Positions 46,886-56,022 of a stretch of 64,000 nt of DNA are shown here, piece after piece. A program made the translations under genes and the position numbers. The stretch comes from Gordonia araii NBRC 100433. GTDB lineage: Bacteria > Actinomycetota > Actinomycetes > Mycobacteriales > Mycobacteriaceae. The stretch spans positions 97,694 to 161,693 of the forward strand of contig NZ_BAEE01000021.1 in NCBI RefSeq assembly GCF_000241265.1. The letters are read 5' to 3'. The notes beneath the pieces are model-generated. The model searched no databases and was not told the DNA's origin. It worked only from the letters and a program-made list of their open reading frames with translations. Numbering within the stretch: position 1 is the first letter of the stretch; every line of letters begins with the position of its first letter.

Positions 46886-47331
46886 CGGTCGCGGCGCGCG
46901 TCGCCGGCGTCGACCTGTCCGGGCTGGAGGTCGACGTCGGAGTGCTGCGCACCGCGCACACCGGTCTCGGCGAGCGATGGGCGGATGCCGTCGGCCTGAC
47001 TGCGCGGGCGCAGGACCTGGGTCTGCGTGACGAGCCGACGGGCATCGCGGCCGAGCTGCCGGAGCGTCTGCGCGCCGACCTCGACGCCCTCGGTCACATC
47101 CTGGAGGCGGCCGAAGCCGCGTTGGACGGTCTGACGGCAGTGTGCGGCAAGCTCGCCGCCGCGCTCGGTGACGCGATCGACGACATCGCCGATGTCTTCG
47201 ACGAGCGCGAGGGTGCGGTCGTCGCCGATCCGGTCGATCCCGCGGTCGACGCTGCTCGTGCCGGGGCGGCGCGGATAGATGCGGCACTCGGCAAGCTCGA
47301 CGGGGAGCTGGTCCTGATCGGCGGCCGGTGA
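46882..47331 (+). CDS. Small helical protein, second gene of a three-ORF cassette
   Basis: A 149-residue protein from ATG 46882 (GTG 46876 also in frame). It starts with a beta-like VAARVAGVDLSGLEVDVGVL, then a helical region with RWADAVGLTARAQDLGL and a long helix (ERLRADLDALGHILEAAEAALDGLTAVCGKLAAALGDAIDDIADVF). A C-terminal helix ends GELVLIGGR. It overlaps genes on both sides by 4 bp. No family is recognised; the partner genes suggest a heteromeric complex. Confidence 0.6.
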   Translation: MTVAARVAGVDLSGLEVDVGVLRTAHTGLGERWADAVGLTARAQDLGLRDEPTGIAAELPERLRADLDALGHILEAAEAALDGLTAVCGKLAAALGDAIDDIADVFDEREGAVVADPVDPAVDAARAGAARIDAALGKLDGELVLIGGR

Positions 47332-47531
47332 TGACCGATATCGACGTCGCCGCGCACATCCGGGTAGTGGTCGCCGAGACTGTGGCGGAGATCGACGCCG
47401 TGGAACGAGTCGGACGAACGCACACCGTCGAGGCGATGACCGGCGTCCCGGAATCGCCGGCGGGCGTCGAGAATCAGGTAGCGGGCTCGTCTTCGCGGCG
47501 CCTGCTGCATCCCGCGGCCTGGTGGGCCTAA
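47328..47531 (+). CDS. Small protein, third gene of the cassette
   Basis: A 67-residue ORF starting in the GTGATG overlap with the previous stop (GTG 47328 or ATG 47331). The sequence has one helix (DVAAHIRVVVAETVAEIDAVERV), a polar middle and an aromatic tail LLHPAAWWA. Base composition and tight coupling support it as a real gene. It is 6 bp before the hydrolase gene. Function unknown. Confidence 0.5.
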   Translation: MMTDIDVAAHIRVVVAETVAEIDAVERVGRTHTVEAMTGVPESPAGVENQVAGSSSRRLLHPAAWWA

Positions 47532-47537
47532 GCTCGG

Positions 47538-48488
47538 ATGGTGTTTGGCAGCAAGAAGAAACCCGCCCCGCCGCCCGACGAGCTGATGACGCGGCTCAGT
47601 CGTCGCGGACCCTACAAGGTGCTGCGCGGCGACCTCGGATTCGTCGGCGTGCCCGGTCAGCTCTTCACGCCGGCAGCGGGCGCCGGTCTGCCGCTGGTGG
47701 CCTTCGGCCACTCCTGGATGGCCGACAGCGGACGCTACCGAGATCTGCTGTTCCACTTGGCCAGCCACGGCATCGTCGCCGCCGCGCCCGACGTCGAGTG
47801 CGGGCTGACGCCGTCCGACGTCGAGCTGGCCGCCGGGCTGCGCACCGCGGTCGCCAACCTGCCGAAGGTGCGCCTCGGTCTCGACGAGTCGATCACCGTC
47901 GACCCGCGGCGATGCGCTGTGGCGGGCCACGGCTTCGGTGCCTCGGCCGCGGTGCTCGCACTGGGACCCGACGTGCTGGCCGGCACCGAGCCGATCGGCG
48001 TCGAGAGTCTCGCGGCGATCTTCCCGAAGCCGTCGACACCGACGGCCTTCGCGGCCGCCGACGCGGTGCGCGTACCCGCGATGGTCGTGGCGGCCGGGTC
48101 GGAACTCGACACGGTCGATGCGAACCCGTTGCCGCTCGCCCGCGCCCTGGCCGGTCCGGTGGTGCTGCGCTCGGTCCCCGGCGCGACCGAACGGGGATTG
48201 CTGCAGCGACGGTCGTTGCGCTCGCTGGTCGGCATCAACGGTGCCGACAAGACGACCCACTCGGCGGTCCGCGCGCTGTTGACCGGATTTCTGATCGCGA
48301 CCGCCGACGGCGACGACGAGTACGCGGCGTTCACCGATCCCGAAGCGACGCTGGGAGCGGTGCTCGCCGTCGACCCCGACGAACCGGACGCCGACGACCG
48401 CGACCACATCGAGAAGCTGTTCGGCGGCGCGCCGAGCGCTGGCCGGACCGGTGCTCTTTCGTCGATTCGGGCGCTGCGCGGCGGCTAG
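47538..48488 (+). CDS. Alpha/beta hydrolase (Rv3438-like)
   Basis: A 316-residue protein with a dienelactone-hydrolase-type fold. LVAFGHSWMADSGRY forms the oxyanion region and VAGHGFGASAAVLAL the nucleophile elbow, with Gly-Phe-Gly in place of the usual Gly-x-Ser-x-Gly, so the catalytic Ser appears to be absent. MVVAAGSELDTVDANP gives the acid region. It sits directly upstream of glmS as in M. tuberculosis. Given the missing Ser, a non-catalytic or altered role is possible. Confidence 0.75.
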   Translation: MVFGSKKKPAPPPDELMTRLSRRGPYKVLRGDLGFVGVPGQLFTPAAGAGLPLVAFGHSWMADSGRYRDLLFHLASHGIVAAAPDVECGLTPSDVELAAGLRTAVANLPKVRLGLDESITVDPRRCAVAGHGFGASAAVLALGPDVLAGTEPIGVESLAAIFPKPSTPTAFAAADAVRVPAMVVAAGSELDTVDANPLPLARALAGPVVLRSVPGATERGLLQRRSLRSLVGINGADKTTHSAVRALLTGFLIATADGDDEYAAFTDPEATLGAVLAVDPDEPDADDRDHIEKLFGGAPSAGRTGALSSIRALRGG

Positions 48489-48503
48489 GTACGCTTTATA
48501 GCT

Positions 48504-50366
48504 ATGTGTGGAATTGTCGGGTACGTGGGCCAGCGTCAGGCGCTGCCGATCGTCGTTGACGCCCTGCGTCGGATGGAATACCGCGGATACGACTCCGCGG
48601 GCGTCGCCGTCCTCGACGGCCACGGCGGCCTCGTCGTGGAGAAGAAGGCCGGTCGCCTGGAGAACCTCGACAAGCAGATCGCCCTGGTCGGGGCCGACAC
48701 GCTGACCGGGACGACCGGGATGGGCCACACCCGTTGGGCCACCCATGGCAAGCCCACCGACCGCAACGCGCACCCGCACGTCTCCACCGACGGCAAGGTC
48801 GCGGTCGTCCACAACGGCATCATCGAGAATTACGCACCGCTGCGCGCGGAACTCGAGGCCACGGGTGTCGAATTCGCCTCTGACACCGACACCGAGACCG
48901 CCGTCCACCTCGTGCAGCGCGCCTACGATTCGGGGCCGACCGCCGGTGATTTCGTCGCCAGCGCCTACGCGGTGCTGCGCCGCCTCGACGGTGCCTTCAC
49001 CCTGGTGTTCACCCACGCGGACCACCCGGACCAGATCGTCGCGGCACGCCGTTCCACCCCGCTCGTCGTCGGCGTCGGCGACGGCGAGATGTTCGTCGGT
49101 TCCGACGTCACCGCGTTCATCGAGCACACTCGCGACGCCGTAGAACTCGGGCAGGACGAGGTCGTGGTCATCACTGCGACCTCGTACGAGATCACCGACT
49201 TCGACGGCAATCCGCGCACCGGCAAACCGTTCCACATCGACTGGGACCTCGCCGCCGCCGAGAAGGGCGGTTACGACTACTTCATGCTCAAGGAGATCGC
49301 CGAGCAGCCAGACGCGCTGACGAACACCCTCCTGGGCCACTTGCGCGACGGCCACATCGTGCTCGACGAGCAACGCATCTCCGACGACGACCTGCGCGAC
49401 GTCACCAAGGTCTTCGTCGTCGCGTGCGGCACGGCCTACCACGCCGGATTGCTCTCCAAGTACGCCATCGAGCACTGGACCCGGCTGCCGGTCGAGGTCG
49501 AATTGGCCAGCGAGTTCCGCTACCGCGACCCGGTGCTCGACCGGTCGACGCTCGTCGTTGCGATCTCCCAGTCCGGCGAGACGGCCGACACGCTGGAAGC
49601 GGTGCGGCACGCCAAGGACCAGAATGCCAAGGTACTGGCGATCTGCAACACCAACGGCGCGCAGATCCCGCGCGAATCCGACGCGGTGCTCTACACGCAC
49701 GCCGGCCCCGAGATCGGCGTGGCGTCCACGAAGTGCTTCCTCGCCCAGATCGTCGCCGCCTACCTGGTCGGTCTTGCCCTGGCGCAGGCACGCGGCACCA
49801 AGTTCACCGACGAGGTGACCCGCGAGTTCGACGAGATGACGGCGGCGGCAGCCGCGGTCGAGGAGGTGCTCGCCTCGATGGATCCGGTCCGCGAGCTGGC
49901 GCGCCAGCTGGCCGACCGCGACACGGTGCTGTTCCTGGGGCGCCACGTCGGCTACCCGGTGGCGCTGGAGGGGGCGCTCAAGCTCAAGGAGCTCGCCTAC
50001 ATCCACGCCGAGGGTTTCGCCGCCGGCGAGCTCAAGCACGGCCCGATCGCGCTCATCGAGGCCGGGTTGCCGGTCTTCGTTGTCATGCCGTCGCGCGAAG
50101 GCCGCGCCGTGCTGCACTCGAAGATGGTCAGCAACATTCGCGAGATCCAGGCGCGCGGCGCCGAGACGATCGTGATCGCCGAAGCTGAGGACGATGCCGC
50201 GCGCGCGGTGGCCGACCACTTCATCCCGATCCCGCGCACGTCGACGCTGCTTCAGCCCCTGGTCTCGACCATTCCGTTGCAGGTGTTCGCCGCCACTGTC
50301 GCCGACGAGCGCGGCTACGACGTCGACAAGCCGCGCAACCTCGCGAAGTCGGTCACCGTCGAATAG
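48504..50366 (+). CDS. glmS: Glutamine-fructose-6-phosphate aminotransferase (isomerizing)
   Basis: A 620-residue enzyme that makes glucosamine 6-phosphate. MCGIVGYVG starts the glutaminase domain, with Cys2 as nucleophile after Met removal, followed by GYDSAG, GHTRWATHGKP and HNGIIENY. Two SIS domains follow from about residue 295 (CGTAYHAG; SQSGETADTLEA; STKCFLAQ; the C-terminal NLAKSVTVE). TACGCT lies 8 nt before the ATG, so the mRNA is probably leaderless, which leaves no room for a glmS ribozyme. Confidence 0.96.
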   Translation: MCGIVGYVGQRQALPIVVDALRRMEYRGYDSAGVAVLDGHGGLVVEKKAGRLENLDKQIALVGADTLTGTTGMGHTRWATHGKPTDRNAHPHVSTDGKVAVVHNGIIENYAPLRAELEATGVEFASDTDTETAVHLVQRAYDSGPTAGDFVASAYAVLRRLDGAFTLVFTHADHPDQIVAARRSTPLVVGVGDGEMFVGSDVTAFIEHTRDAVELGQDEVVVITATSYEITDFDGNPRTGKPFHIDWDLAAAEKGGYDYFMLKEIAEQPDALTNTLLGHLRDGHIVLDEQRISDDDLRDVTKVFVVACGTAYHAGLLSKYAIEHWTRLPVEVELASEFRYRDPVLDRSTLVVAISQSGETADTLEAVRHAKDQNAKVLAICNTNGAQIPRESDAVLYTHAGPEIGVASTKCFLAQIVAAYLVGLALAQARGTKFTDEVTREFDEMTAAAAAVEEVLASMDPVRELARQLADRDTVLFLGRHVGYPVALEGALKLKELAYIHAEGFAAGELKHGPIALIEAGLPVFVVMPSREGRAVLHSKMVSNIREIQARGAETIVIAEAEDDAARAVADHFIPIPRTSTLLQPLVSTIPLQVFAATVADERGYDVDKPRNLAKSVTVE

Positions 50367-50454
50367 TCGGGAGAATATCGTCGTCGCAGGCGCGGCCGGT
50401 GGCCGATATGTCCACGACGGCCCGCCCGCACGACGAATTTGTACGGAGGACGCG

Positions 50455-52035
50455 GTGCGATATCCGACAGTGGATCAGATCAGGTCGGCTGAGCAATCCA
50501 CCGGGCTGCTCGACAACGGCGTCCTCATGGGCCGGGCCGCGCACGGACTGGCGTCGGCCATCCTCAACGACCTCCGCGCGAGCGGCGGCGTGTACGGCCG
50601 CCGCGCCGGGCTGATCGTGGGCTCCGGCGACAACGGCGGTGATGCGCTGTACGCGGGCGCGATCCTCGCGCGCCGAGGCGTAGCCGTCTCCGCCCTGCTT
50701 CTCGCCCCCGAACGGGCGCACCACGGCGGACTCGCCGCCTTCCGCGCGGCCCGCGGGCGGGTCGTCCGGGGATTCGAGACGACGTCTGGGCCGCTGGACG
50801 TGGTCGTCGACGGCGTGGTCGGGATCGGCGGCAACGGGCCGCTGCGCCCGGACGCCGCCTCCGCGTTCGCGGCCGCCGCCGCGGACTCACCGGATGCGCG
50901 AGTCGTCGCCGTCGACCTGCCCTCGGGCGTGGACGCCGACACCGGGGTCGTCCACGACCCGGCGGTGCGCGCCGACCTCACCGTGACGTTCGGCGTGCCG
51001 CGGCGCGCCCACGTCCTCGCGGCGCCGCAGTGCGGGCGGATCGTCGTCGTCGACATCGGCCTGGACGAGGTGCCCGACGATGCGGGCGTCACGACGCTGG
51101 CATCCCTCTCCGACGCCGAGGTGGGGGCGAGGTGGCCGATCCCGGGGCCGACGGACGACAAGTACCGGCAGGGCGTCGTCGGGATAGTTGCGGGATCGGC
51201 GGCCTATCCGGGAGCCGCACTGCTGTGCACCGGCGCGGCGGTGGCCGCCACCTCGGGAATGACCAGGTACGCGGGCCCCGCGGCGTCGGCCGTCGTCGCC
51301 CGGTATCCGGAAGTCGTCGTCGCCGACGAGCCCGGTCCAGTCGCCGGGAGCGGAGCGAGCGGGACGGATGTGGCAGTCGCCGGGAGCGGAGCGAGCGGGA
51401 CGGATGTGGCAGTCGCCGGGAGCGCAGCGAGCGGGCCGGCGGTAACCGTCGCGGGCAAGGTGCAGGCGTGGGTCGTCGGACCTGGCTTCGGTACCGGCGA
51501 GGCGGCGTTGGCCCGGTTGCGCACCGTGCTGGCGGCCGATGTCCCGGTTCTCGTCGACGCCGATGGAATCACGCTGCTCGCCCGGCACCGCGATCTGCTC
51601 GCCGCGCGCAGCGCGCCGACGTTGCTCACCCCGCATGCCGGTGAGTTCGCCCGGCTGACCGGTGAACCGCTGGCAGCCGACCGCGTGGGGGCCGTGGCGG
51701 CGTGTGCCGCGGATCTCGGGGCGACCGTGCTGCTGAAAGGCCGGGCGACGCTGATCGCTTCGCCGCCCGGCGACGTCGACGGGGGAGCTGTGCTGGTCAA
51801 CGAGGCCGGATCCTCGTGGGCCGCGACCGCCGGTTCGGGCGACGCGTTGTCCGGGATCGTCGGGGCGCTGTTGGCGACGGGACTGCGCCCGGCTCTCGCG
51901 GCGGCCATGGGAGCCCGCGCGCACAGTGTCGCCGCACACATCGCGGCTGGCTCGCCCGGCGCCCCGATCGGGGCGTCCGCACTGGTCACGGCCATATCGG
52001 ATGCGATCCGTTTGCTGCGGTCGAAGGCCGGGTGA
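50455..52035 (+). CDS. nnr: Bifunctional NAD(P)H-hydrate epimerase / dehydratase
   Basis: A 526-residue metabolite-repair enzyme. The N-terminal YjeF-N epimerase domain has MGRAAHGLA, GSGDNGGDALYAG and VDLPSGVDADTG. The C-terminal ADP-dependent dehydratase has DDKYRQGVVGIVAGS, GPGFGTGEA, VLVDADGITLLA, TPHAGEFARL, TVLLKGRATLIA and AGSGDALSGIVGALLA. A 36-bp DNA repeat adds an Ala/Gly/Ser loop of about 36 residues in the dehydratase domain. GTG 50455 follows GGAGG by 5 nt. Confidence 0.93.
   Translation: MRYPTVDQIRSAEQSTGLLDNGVLMGRAAHGLASAILNDLRASGGVYGRRAGLIVGSGDNGGDALYAGAILARRGVAVSALLLAPERAHHGGLAAFRAARGRVVRGFETTSGPLDVVVDGVVGIGGNGPLRPDAASAFAAAAADSPDARVVAVDLPSGVDADTGVVHDPAVRADLTVTFGVPRRAHVLAAPQCGRIVVVDIGLDEVPDDAGVTTLASLSDAEVGARWPIPGPTDDKYRQGVVGIVAGSAAYPGAALLCTGAAVAATSGMTRYAGPAASAVVARYPEVVVADEPGPVAGSGASGTDVAVAGSGASGTDVAVAGSAASGPAVTVAGKVQAWVVGPGFGTGEAALARLRTVLAADVPVLVDADGITLLARHRDLLAARSAPTLLTPHAGEFARLTGEPLAADRVGAVAACAADLGATVLLKGRATLIASPPGDVDGGAVLVNEAGSSWAATAGSGDALSGIVGALLATGLRPALAAAMGARAHSVAAHIAAGSPGAPIGASALVTAISDAIRLLRSKAG
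51340..51447. repeat. 36-bp tandem repeat within nnr (3 copies)
   Basis: Copies at 51340-51375 and 51376-51411 are identical; the copy at 51412-51447 is degenerate. Each encodes VAGSGASGTDVA or a variant, so the reading frame is kept. The loop lies between YPEVVVADEPGP and VQAWVVGPGFG, away from the conserved active-site motifs. Confidence 0.93.
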
Positions 52036-52073
52036 CGCGTCCGGGGGCGCGGGTCTGAGACAATATCTGTTCG

Positions 52074-53219
52074 ATGCACACTTCAACCGGCTCCACCGCC
52101 ATGGGCACCGCGACCGTCGATCTGCGGGCCATCGCGCACAACCTCCGCGTCCTGAGCGACGTCGCGGGGGCGGGGGTGCTCGCCGTGGTCAAGGCCGACG
52201 GCTACGGCCACGGTGCGCTGCCGGTCGCGCGGACTCTCGTCGACGCCGGTGCCGTCGGATTGGGAGTCGCCCACATCACCGAGGCGCTGGCCCTGCGCGA
52301 AGGCGGGATCGACGCTCCGATCACGTCCTGGCTGCACGCGCCCGACACCGACTTCGAGGCGGGGATCGCCGCCGACGTCGACATCGCGGTTTCTTCGACC
52401 CGCCAACTGGCGGCGGTCGTCGACGCGGCAGGGCGACGGGGAGAGACCGCGACGCTGACGGTCAAGGTGGACACCGGGATGAACCGCAGCGGGGTGGCGC
52501 GAGACGAATGGTCGGATTTCGTCGACGCGTTCGCCCGCGCCCGCGCCGCCGGCGCGGTACGGCTGCGCGGCGTGATGGCGCATCTCGCCTGCGGTGACGA
52601 GCCGGCCAACCCGGTCAACGATGCGCAGGCCGCGGCGCTCACCGCGGCGGTGGCCGATTTGCGGAAGACCGGGGCAATCGCCGAACTCGTTCACCTGGCC
52701 AACTCGCCCGCCGCACTGACCCGTCCCGACCTGGCCTTCGACGCGGTCCGCCCCGGAATCGCCGTCTACGGCCTCAACCCGGTGCCGCAGCACAGCGACG
52801 CCGATCTGATTCCCGCCATGACGCTGCGTACCCGCGTATCGCTGGTCAAGAAGGTGGCCGCCGGGGAGGGGGTCTCCTACGGGCACACCTTCGTCGCACC
52901 CGTCGACACGGTCGTCGCGGTCATTCCCGTCGGCTACGCCGACGGCGTGCCGCGTGCCCTGTCCGGGCGGCTGCGGGTCCGGATCGACGGCCGCGACTTC
53001 CCCGGTATCGGGCGCATCTGCATGGACCAGTTCGTCGTCGACCTCGGACCCGACGGCGGCGGCGTCGGCGAGGGGGACGAGGTGACGGTGTTCGGCACCG
53101 GCATCGACGGCGGCCCGACGGCCCGCGAGTGGGCGGACCTGACCGACACGATCGACTACGAGATCGTCACGGGGATCGGCCCGCGCATCGCCCGGCGCTA
53201 CCTCGGAGGCCTGCCATGA
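52074..53219 (+). CDS. alr: Alanine racemase
   Basis: A 381-residue PLP enzyme supplying D-alanine for peptidoglycan. The PLP lysine is in AVVKADGYGHGA near residue 43. The substrate loop and catalytic Tyr are in GVSYGHTFVAP, and RICMDQFVVDLG follows. The C-terminal domain ends YEIVTGIGPRIARRY. The stop overlaps the next ATG (ATGA). Confidence 0.95.
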   Translation: MHTSTGSTAMGTATVDLRAIAHNLRVLSDVAGAGVLAVVKADGYGHGALPVARTLVDAGAVGLGVAHITEALALREGGIDAPITSWLHAPDTDFEAGIAADVDIAVSSTRQLAAVVDAAGRRGETATLTVKVDTGMNRSGVARDEWSDFVDAFARARAAGAVRLRGVMAHLACGDEPANPVNDAQAAALTAAVADLRKTGAIAELVHLANSPAALTRPDLAFDAVRPGIAVYGLNPVPQHSDADLIPAMTLRTRVSLVKKVAAGEGVSYGHTFVAPVDTVVAVIPVGYADGVPRALSGRLRVRIDGRDFPGIGRICMDQFVVDLGPDGGGVGEGDEVTVFGTGIDGGPTAREWADLTDTIDYEIVTGIGPRIARRYLGGLP

Positions 53220-54397
53220 ACGCGCTGCGTCGCCCGCGGCGGTCGGGGAATCCGATCACGAAGTCGAGTGCCGGTGTCTCGGTGCTCGGCAACCTGGCCG
53301 CGACCGGCGTCGCCCGGCAGGTGACACAGGCGCGGGCCGGCCTCACCGACCCGTACGCCGACGTTCACTTCGACTCCCTCTACCGCGAGGAGGAGCACAC
53401 TGTCGCCGCCGACGACGGGGTCCGGCTCGCGGCGCGCGTCGTCCACGGCGACGACGACCCCGACCTGACCGTCGTCTTCGTCCACGGGTTCTCCCTGCGG
53501 ATGAGTTCCTGGTATTTCCAGCGGACCGCGTTGGCCACGGCCTGGGGCGAGAAGACGAGACTGGTCTTCTTCGACCACCGGGGCCACGGCCGCAGCGAGC
53601 CGGCATCGCCGGAGACCATGACGATGTCGCAGCTCGGCGACGACGTCGCCGCGGTGATTCGCGCCCTGGCGCCGACCAGTCCGGTCGTGATCGTCGGGCA
53701 TTCAATGGGCGGCATGGCGACGATGGCGCTGGCGCGCAGACAACCGGAGCTGTTCGGCCCGGGCGGGCGCGTGATCGGCGTCGGTCTGGTCGCCAGCGCC
53801 GCGCGCGGGATCACCGAGGCGGGCGTCGGCGAGGCCCTGCAGAATCCGGCGGTGAAGGCGTTCCGCCTGGCGGTGCGCCACGCGCCCTGGTTCATTCAGG
53901 CGGGTCGCACGCGCGCCCGCCGCGCCCTCGAACCGGTACTGCTCGCGGCGAGCTTCGGCCCGGATTTCTACAGTCCCTCGGCGGCGCGCGCGGTGGAGCG
54001 GATGATCCGTCAGACGCCGCTGACGACGATCGTCCACTTCCTGGCGGCGCTGGAGGAGCATGACGAGATGTCGGGTCTGCCGGTTCTGTCGCGCGTGCCG
54101 ACGGTCGTCGTCTGCGGCGACGAGGACTGTATGACCCCCTACCCGAATTCGTACGCCATGTACGGCGTGCTGGGGGACAACTGCCGTCTGACGATCGTGC
54201 AGGGCGCGGGACACATGGTGCAGATGGAGCGCCCGAACGAGGTGGACGAGGTCCTCGACGAACTCGTCACGCGGGCGCGCGCCGAACTGTCAGCCCGCCG
54301 AAAGTCGCCGAGGCGAACGAGCGAACCGGCACGCGCCGAGTCGCCGAGGCCGGTCGAGACCGAACAGTCCCGGCGCTGGTGGGCCCGATGGCGGTGA
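53216..54397 (+). CDS. Alpha/beta hydrolase
   Basis: A 393-residue protein. FVHGFSLRMSSWYFQ and FFDHRGHGRSEPA precede the nucleophile elbow VIVGHSMGGMATMAL, with Ser near residue 164. VCGDEDCMTPYPNS holds the acid and GAGHMVQMERP the His. The N-terminal 60 residues are basic and may be membrane-associated. The C-terminal 40 residues are Arg/Glu/Pro-rich and look unstructured. It lies between alr and tsaE and is translationally coupled on both sides. Substrate unknown; lipids or esters are likely. Confidence 0.85.
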   Translation: MNALRRPRRSGNPITKSSAGVSVLGNLAATGVARQVTQARAGLTDPYADVHFDSLYREEEHTVAADDGVRLAARVVHGDDDPDLTVVFVHGFSLRMSSWYFQRTALATAWGEKTRLVFFDHRGHGRSEPASPETMTMSQLGDDVAAVIRALAPTSPVVIVGHSMGGMATMALARRQPELFGPGGRVIGVGLVASAARGITEAGVGEALQNPAVKAFRLAVRHAPWFIQAGRTRARRALEPVLLAASFGPDFYSPSAARAVERMIRQTPLTTIVHFLAALEEHDEMSGLPVLSRVPTVVVCGDEDCMTPYPNSYAMYGVLGDNCRLTIVQGAGHMVQMERPNEVDEVLDELVTRARAELSARRKSPRRTSEPARAESPRPVETEQSRRWWARWR

Positions 54398-54855
54398 CCC
54401 CGGGCGTCTCGGGCAGTGCGACGCTGCCCGAGACCGCCGATACCGAGGCGTTCGGCCGCGACGTCGCGGCGGCTCTCGATGCCGGCGATCTGGTGATCCT
54501 CGACGGTCCGCTCGGCGCAGGTAAGACGGCGCTCGCCCGTGGGATCGGCGCGGGACTCGGTGTCGTCGGGCGCGTCACGTCGCCGACCTTCGTCATCGCA
54601 CGTGCTCATCGTCCAGGCGAGTCGGGGCGTCCCGGCATGGTCCACGTCGACGCGTACCGCCTCGGCGAGGGCGCCGACATCCTCGACGAGCTCGACGCGC
54701 TGGACCTCGATACCGATCTCACCGACTCGGTGGTCGTGGTGGAGTGGGGCGCCGGTGTCGCCGAGCGGCTCGCCGGGCGGTATCTGCTCGTGCGGCTGTC
54801 CCGCGAACCGGAGGGCGACGAGCGCACGGTGGAATGGCGGTGGGTCGGTGAGTGA
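54388..54855 (+). CDS. tsaE: tRNA t6A biosynthesis ATPase TsaE
   Basis: A 155-residue protein from ATG 54388 (GTG 54379 and GTG 54394 are alternatives). The P-loop LDGPLGAGKTALARGIG and VTSPTFVIARAH are followed by HVDAYRLGEGADILDELD and VVVEWGAGVAERL, the order of the TsaE family. It works with TsaB and TsaD in threonylcarbamoyl transfer to A37 of ANN-decoding tRNAs. It overlaps both neighbours. Confidence 0.92.
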   Translation: MAVTPGVSGSATLPETADTEAFGRDVAAALDAGDLVILDGPLGAGKTALARGIGAGLGVVGRVTSPTFVIARAHRPGESGRPGMVHVDAYRLGEGADILDELDALDLDTDLTDSVVVVEWGAGVAERLAGRYLLVRLSREPEGDERTVEWRWVGE

Positions 54856-55534
54856 GCGACGGGTGCTGGTGATCGACACCGCGACGGCGGCCGTGGTCAC
54901 CGGACTAGCCACGGTGGGCGCCGCGGATGTCGTCGGGATCTGCTCACGAGTCATCGCCGACGAACGCCGGCACGCCGAAACCCTGACCACCCTGATGAAG
55001 GAGTGCCTGGACGAAGCGGGGTGGAGCGGATCCGATCTGGACGCGGTCGTCGTCGGGTGCGGACCGGGGCCGTTCACCGGGCTCCGCGTCGGCATGGCCA
55101 CCGCCGCCGCCTACGGCGACGCACTGGGAATCCCCGTCTACGGGGTCTGCACCCTCGACGCGCTCGCCGCCACGGTGCTGTGGGAACGGGCGGCGAAATC
55201 CATCCTGGTGGTCACCGATGCGCGGCGTCGCGAGGTGTACTGGGCGCGCTACGTCGACGGAACCCGCGTGGACGGTCCGGGTGTCGCGGCTCCGGCCGCG
55301 CTGGTCGGGGAGCTCGCCGACGAACGGGTCGACTGGGTGGCCGGTGTCCCCGCGCTGCTTCCCGACGACCGGTGGCCGGGTGCCCAGGCGACCCTCGACG
55401 TCGTCGGACTGGCCGTCGTCGCGGCGGATGCCGTGCGGTCCGGTGCCGCGCCCGAACCCCTGGTCCCGCTGTATCTGCGTCGACCCGACGCGGTCGAGTT
55501 GGCCGATCAGAAGAAGAAGCGGGCAGGCGCGTGA
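54848..55534 (+). CDS. tsaB: tRNA t6A biosynthesis protein TsaB
   Basis: A 228-residue ASKHA-fold scaffold protein starting at GTG 54848, overlapping tsaE by 8 bp. Markers are VLVIDTATAAVVTGLA, RRHAETLTTLMKECL, VVGCGPGPFTGLRVGMATA and VVTDARRREVYWARY. It pairs with TsaD and lacks the full metal site of TsaD, as in the family. The C-terminus ends DQKKKRAGA. Confidence 0.92.
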   Translation: MSERRVLVIDTATAAVVTGLATVGAADVVGICSRVIADERRHAETLTTLMKECLDEAGWSGSDLDAVVVGCGPGPFTGLRVGMATAAAYGDALGIPVYGVCTLDALAATVLWERAAKSILVVTDARRREVYWARYVDGTRVDGPGVAAPAALVGELADERVDWVAGVPALLPDDRWPGAQATLDVVGLAVVAADAVRSGAAPEPLVPLYLRRPDAVELADQKKKRAGA

Positions 55535-56022
55535 CCGTCATCGACGAGCTGAAGGGTGCCGATATCGCCCGGTGCGCTGAGCTGGAGCAGCAGATGTTCG
55601 CCGGTGATTCCCCGTGGCCGGCCGCGGCGTTCCGCGCCGAGTTGAATGCCCCGTACAACCGCTACTTTGCGGCACGCGACACGCTCGGCGCCCTGCCGAT
55701 CGGCTACGCGGGCGTCTCGATCCTCGGTGCTGCCGGGGATCACGAGTGCGAGATCCACACCATCGCGGTGAGCCCGACGCACCGGGGGCGCGGGATAGGG
55801 CGGGCGCTGCTCGACCGGATGCTGGAGGTCGCCGACGCCCGCGACGCGCCGGTGTTCCTGGAGGTGCGGGTGGACAACGAGGCGGCGATCGGGCTGTATG
55901 AGAGCGTCGGTTTCGTCAAGTCGGGTCTGCGCAAGGGCTACTACCAGCCGTCGGGCGCGGATGCGTACACGATGATCCGTCCCGCACCCAGTGGAAAGAT
56001 GCCGGAGAACCCCGATGAGTGA
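55531..56022 (+). CDS. rimI: Ribosomal-protein-alanine N-acetyltransferase RimI
   Basis: A 163-residue GNAT protein. [24 protein letters not shown] is the acetyl-CoA site (RGRGIG). [30 protein letters not shown] and the C-terminal DAYTMIR are the RimI-type acceptor region. It acetylates the N-terminus of S18 and probably other proteins. It overlaps tsaB (GTGA) and tsaD (8 bp); the tsaB-rimI-tsaD order is widely conserved. Confidence 0.92.
   Translation: MTVIDELKGADIARCAELEQQMFAGDSPWPAAAFRAELNAPYNRYFAARDTLGALPIGYAGVSILGAAGDHECEIHTIAVSPTHRGRGIGRALLDRMLEVADARDAPVFLEVRVDNEAAIGLYESVGFVKSGLRKGYYQPSGADAYTMIRPAPSGKMPENPDE

Noticed and set aside
48400..48503. A glmS ribozyme/riboswitch upstream of glmS.
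   Set aside because: The upstream gene ends 16 bp before the ATG, and TACGCT lies 8 nt before it, so there is no untranslated leader to hold the element.
47094..50219. A 1041-codon open frame on the minus strand opposite the hydrolase and glmS.
   Set aside because: It is a shadow of conserved plus-strand genes with no motif of its own; long antisense frames are common at this GC content.
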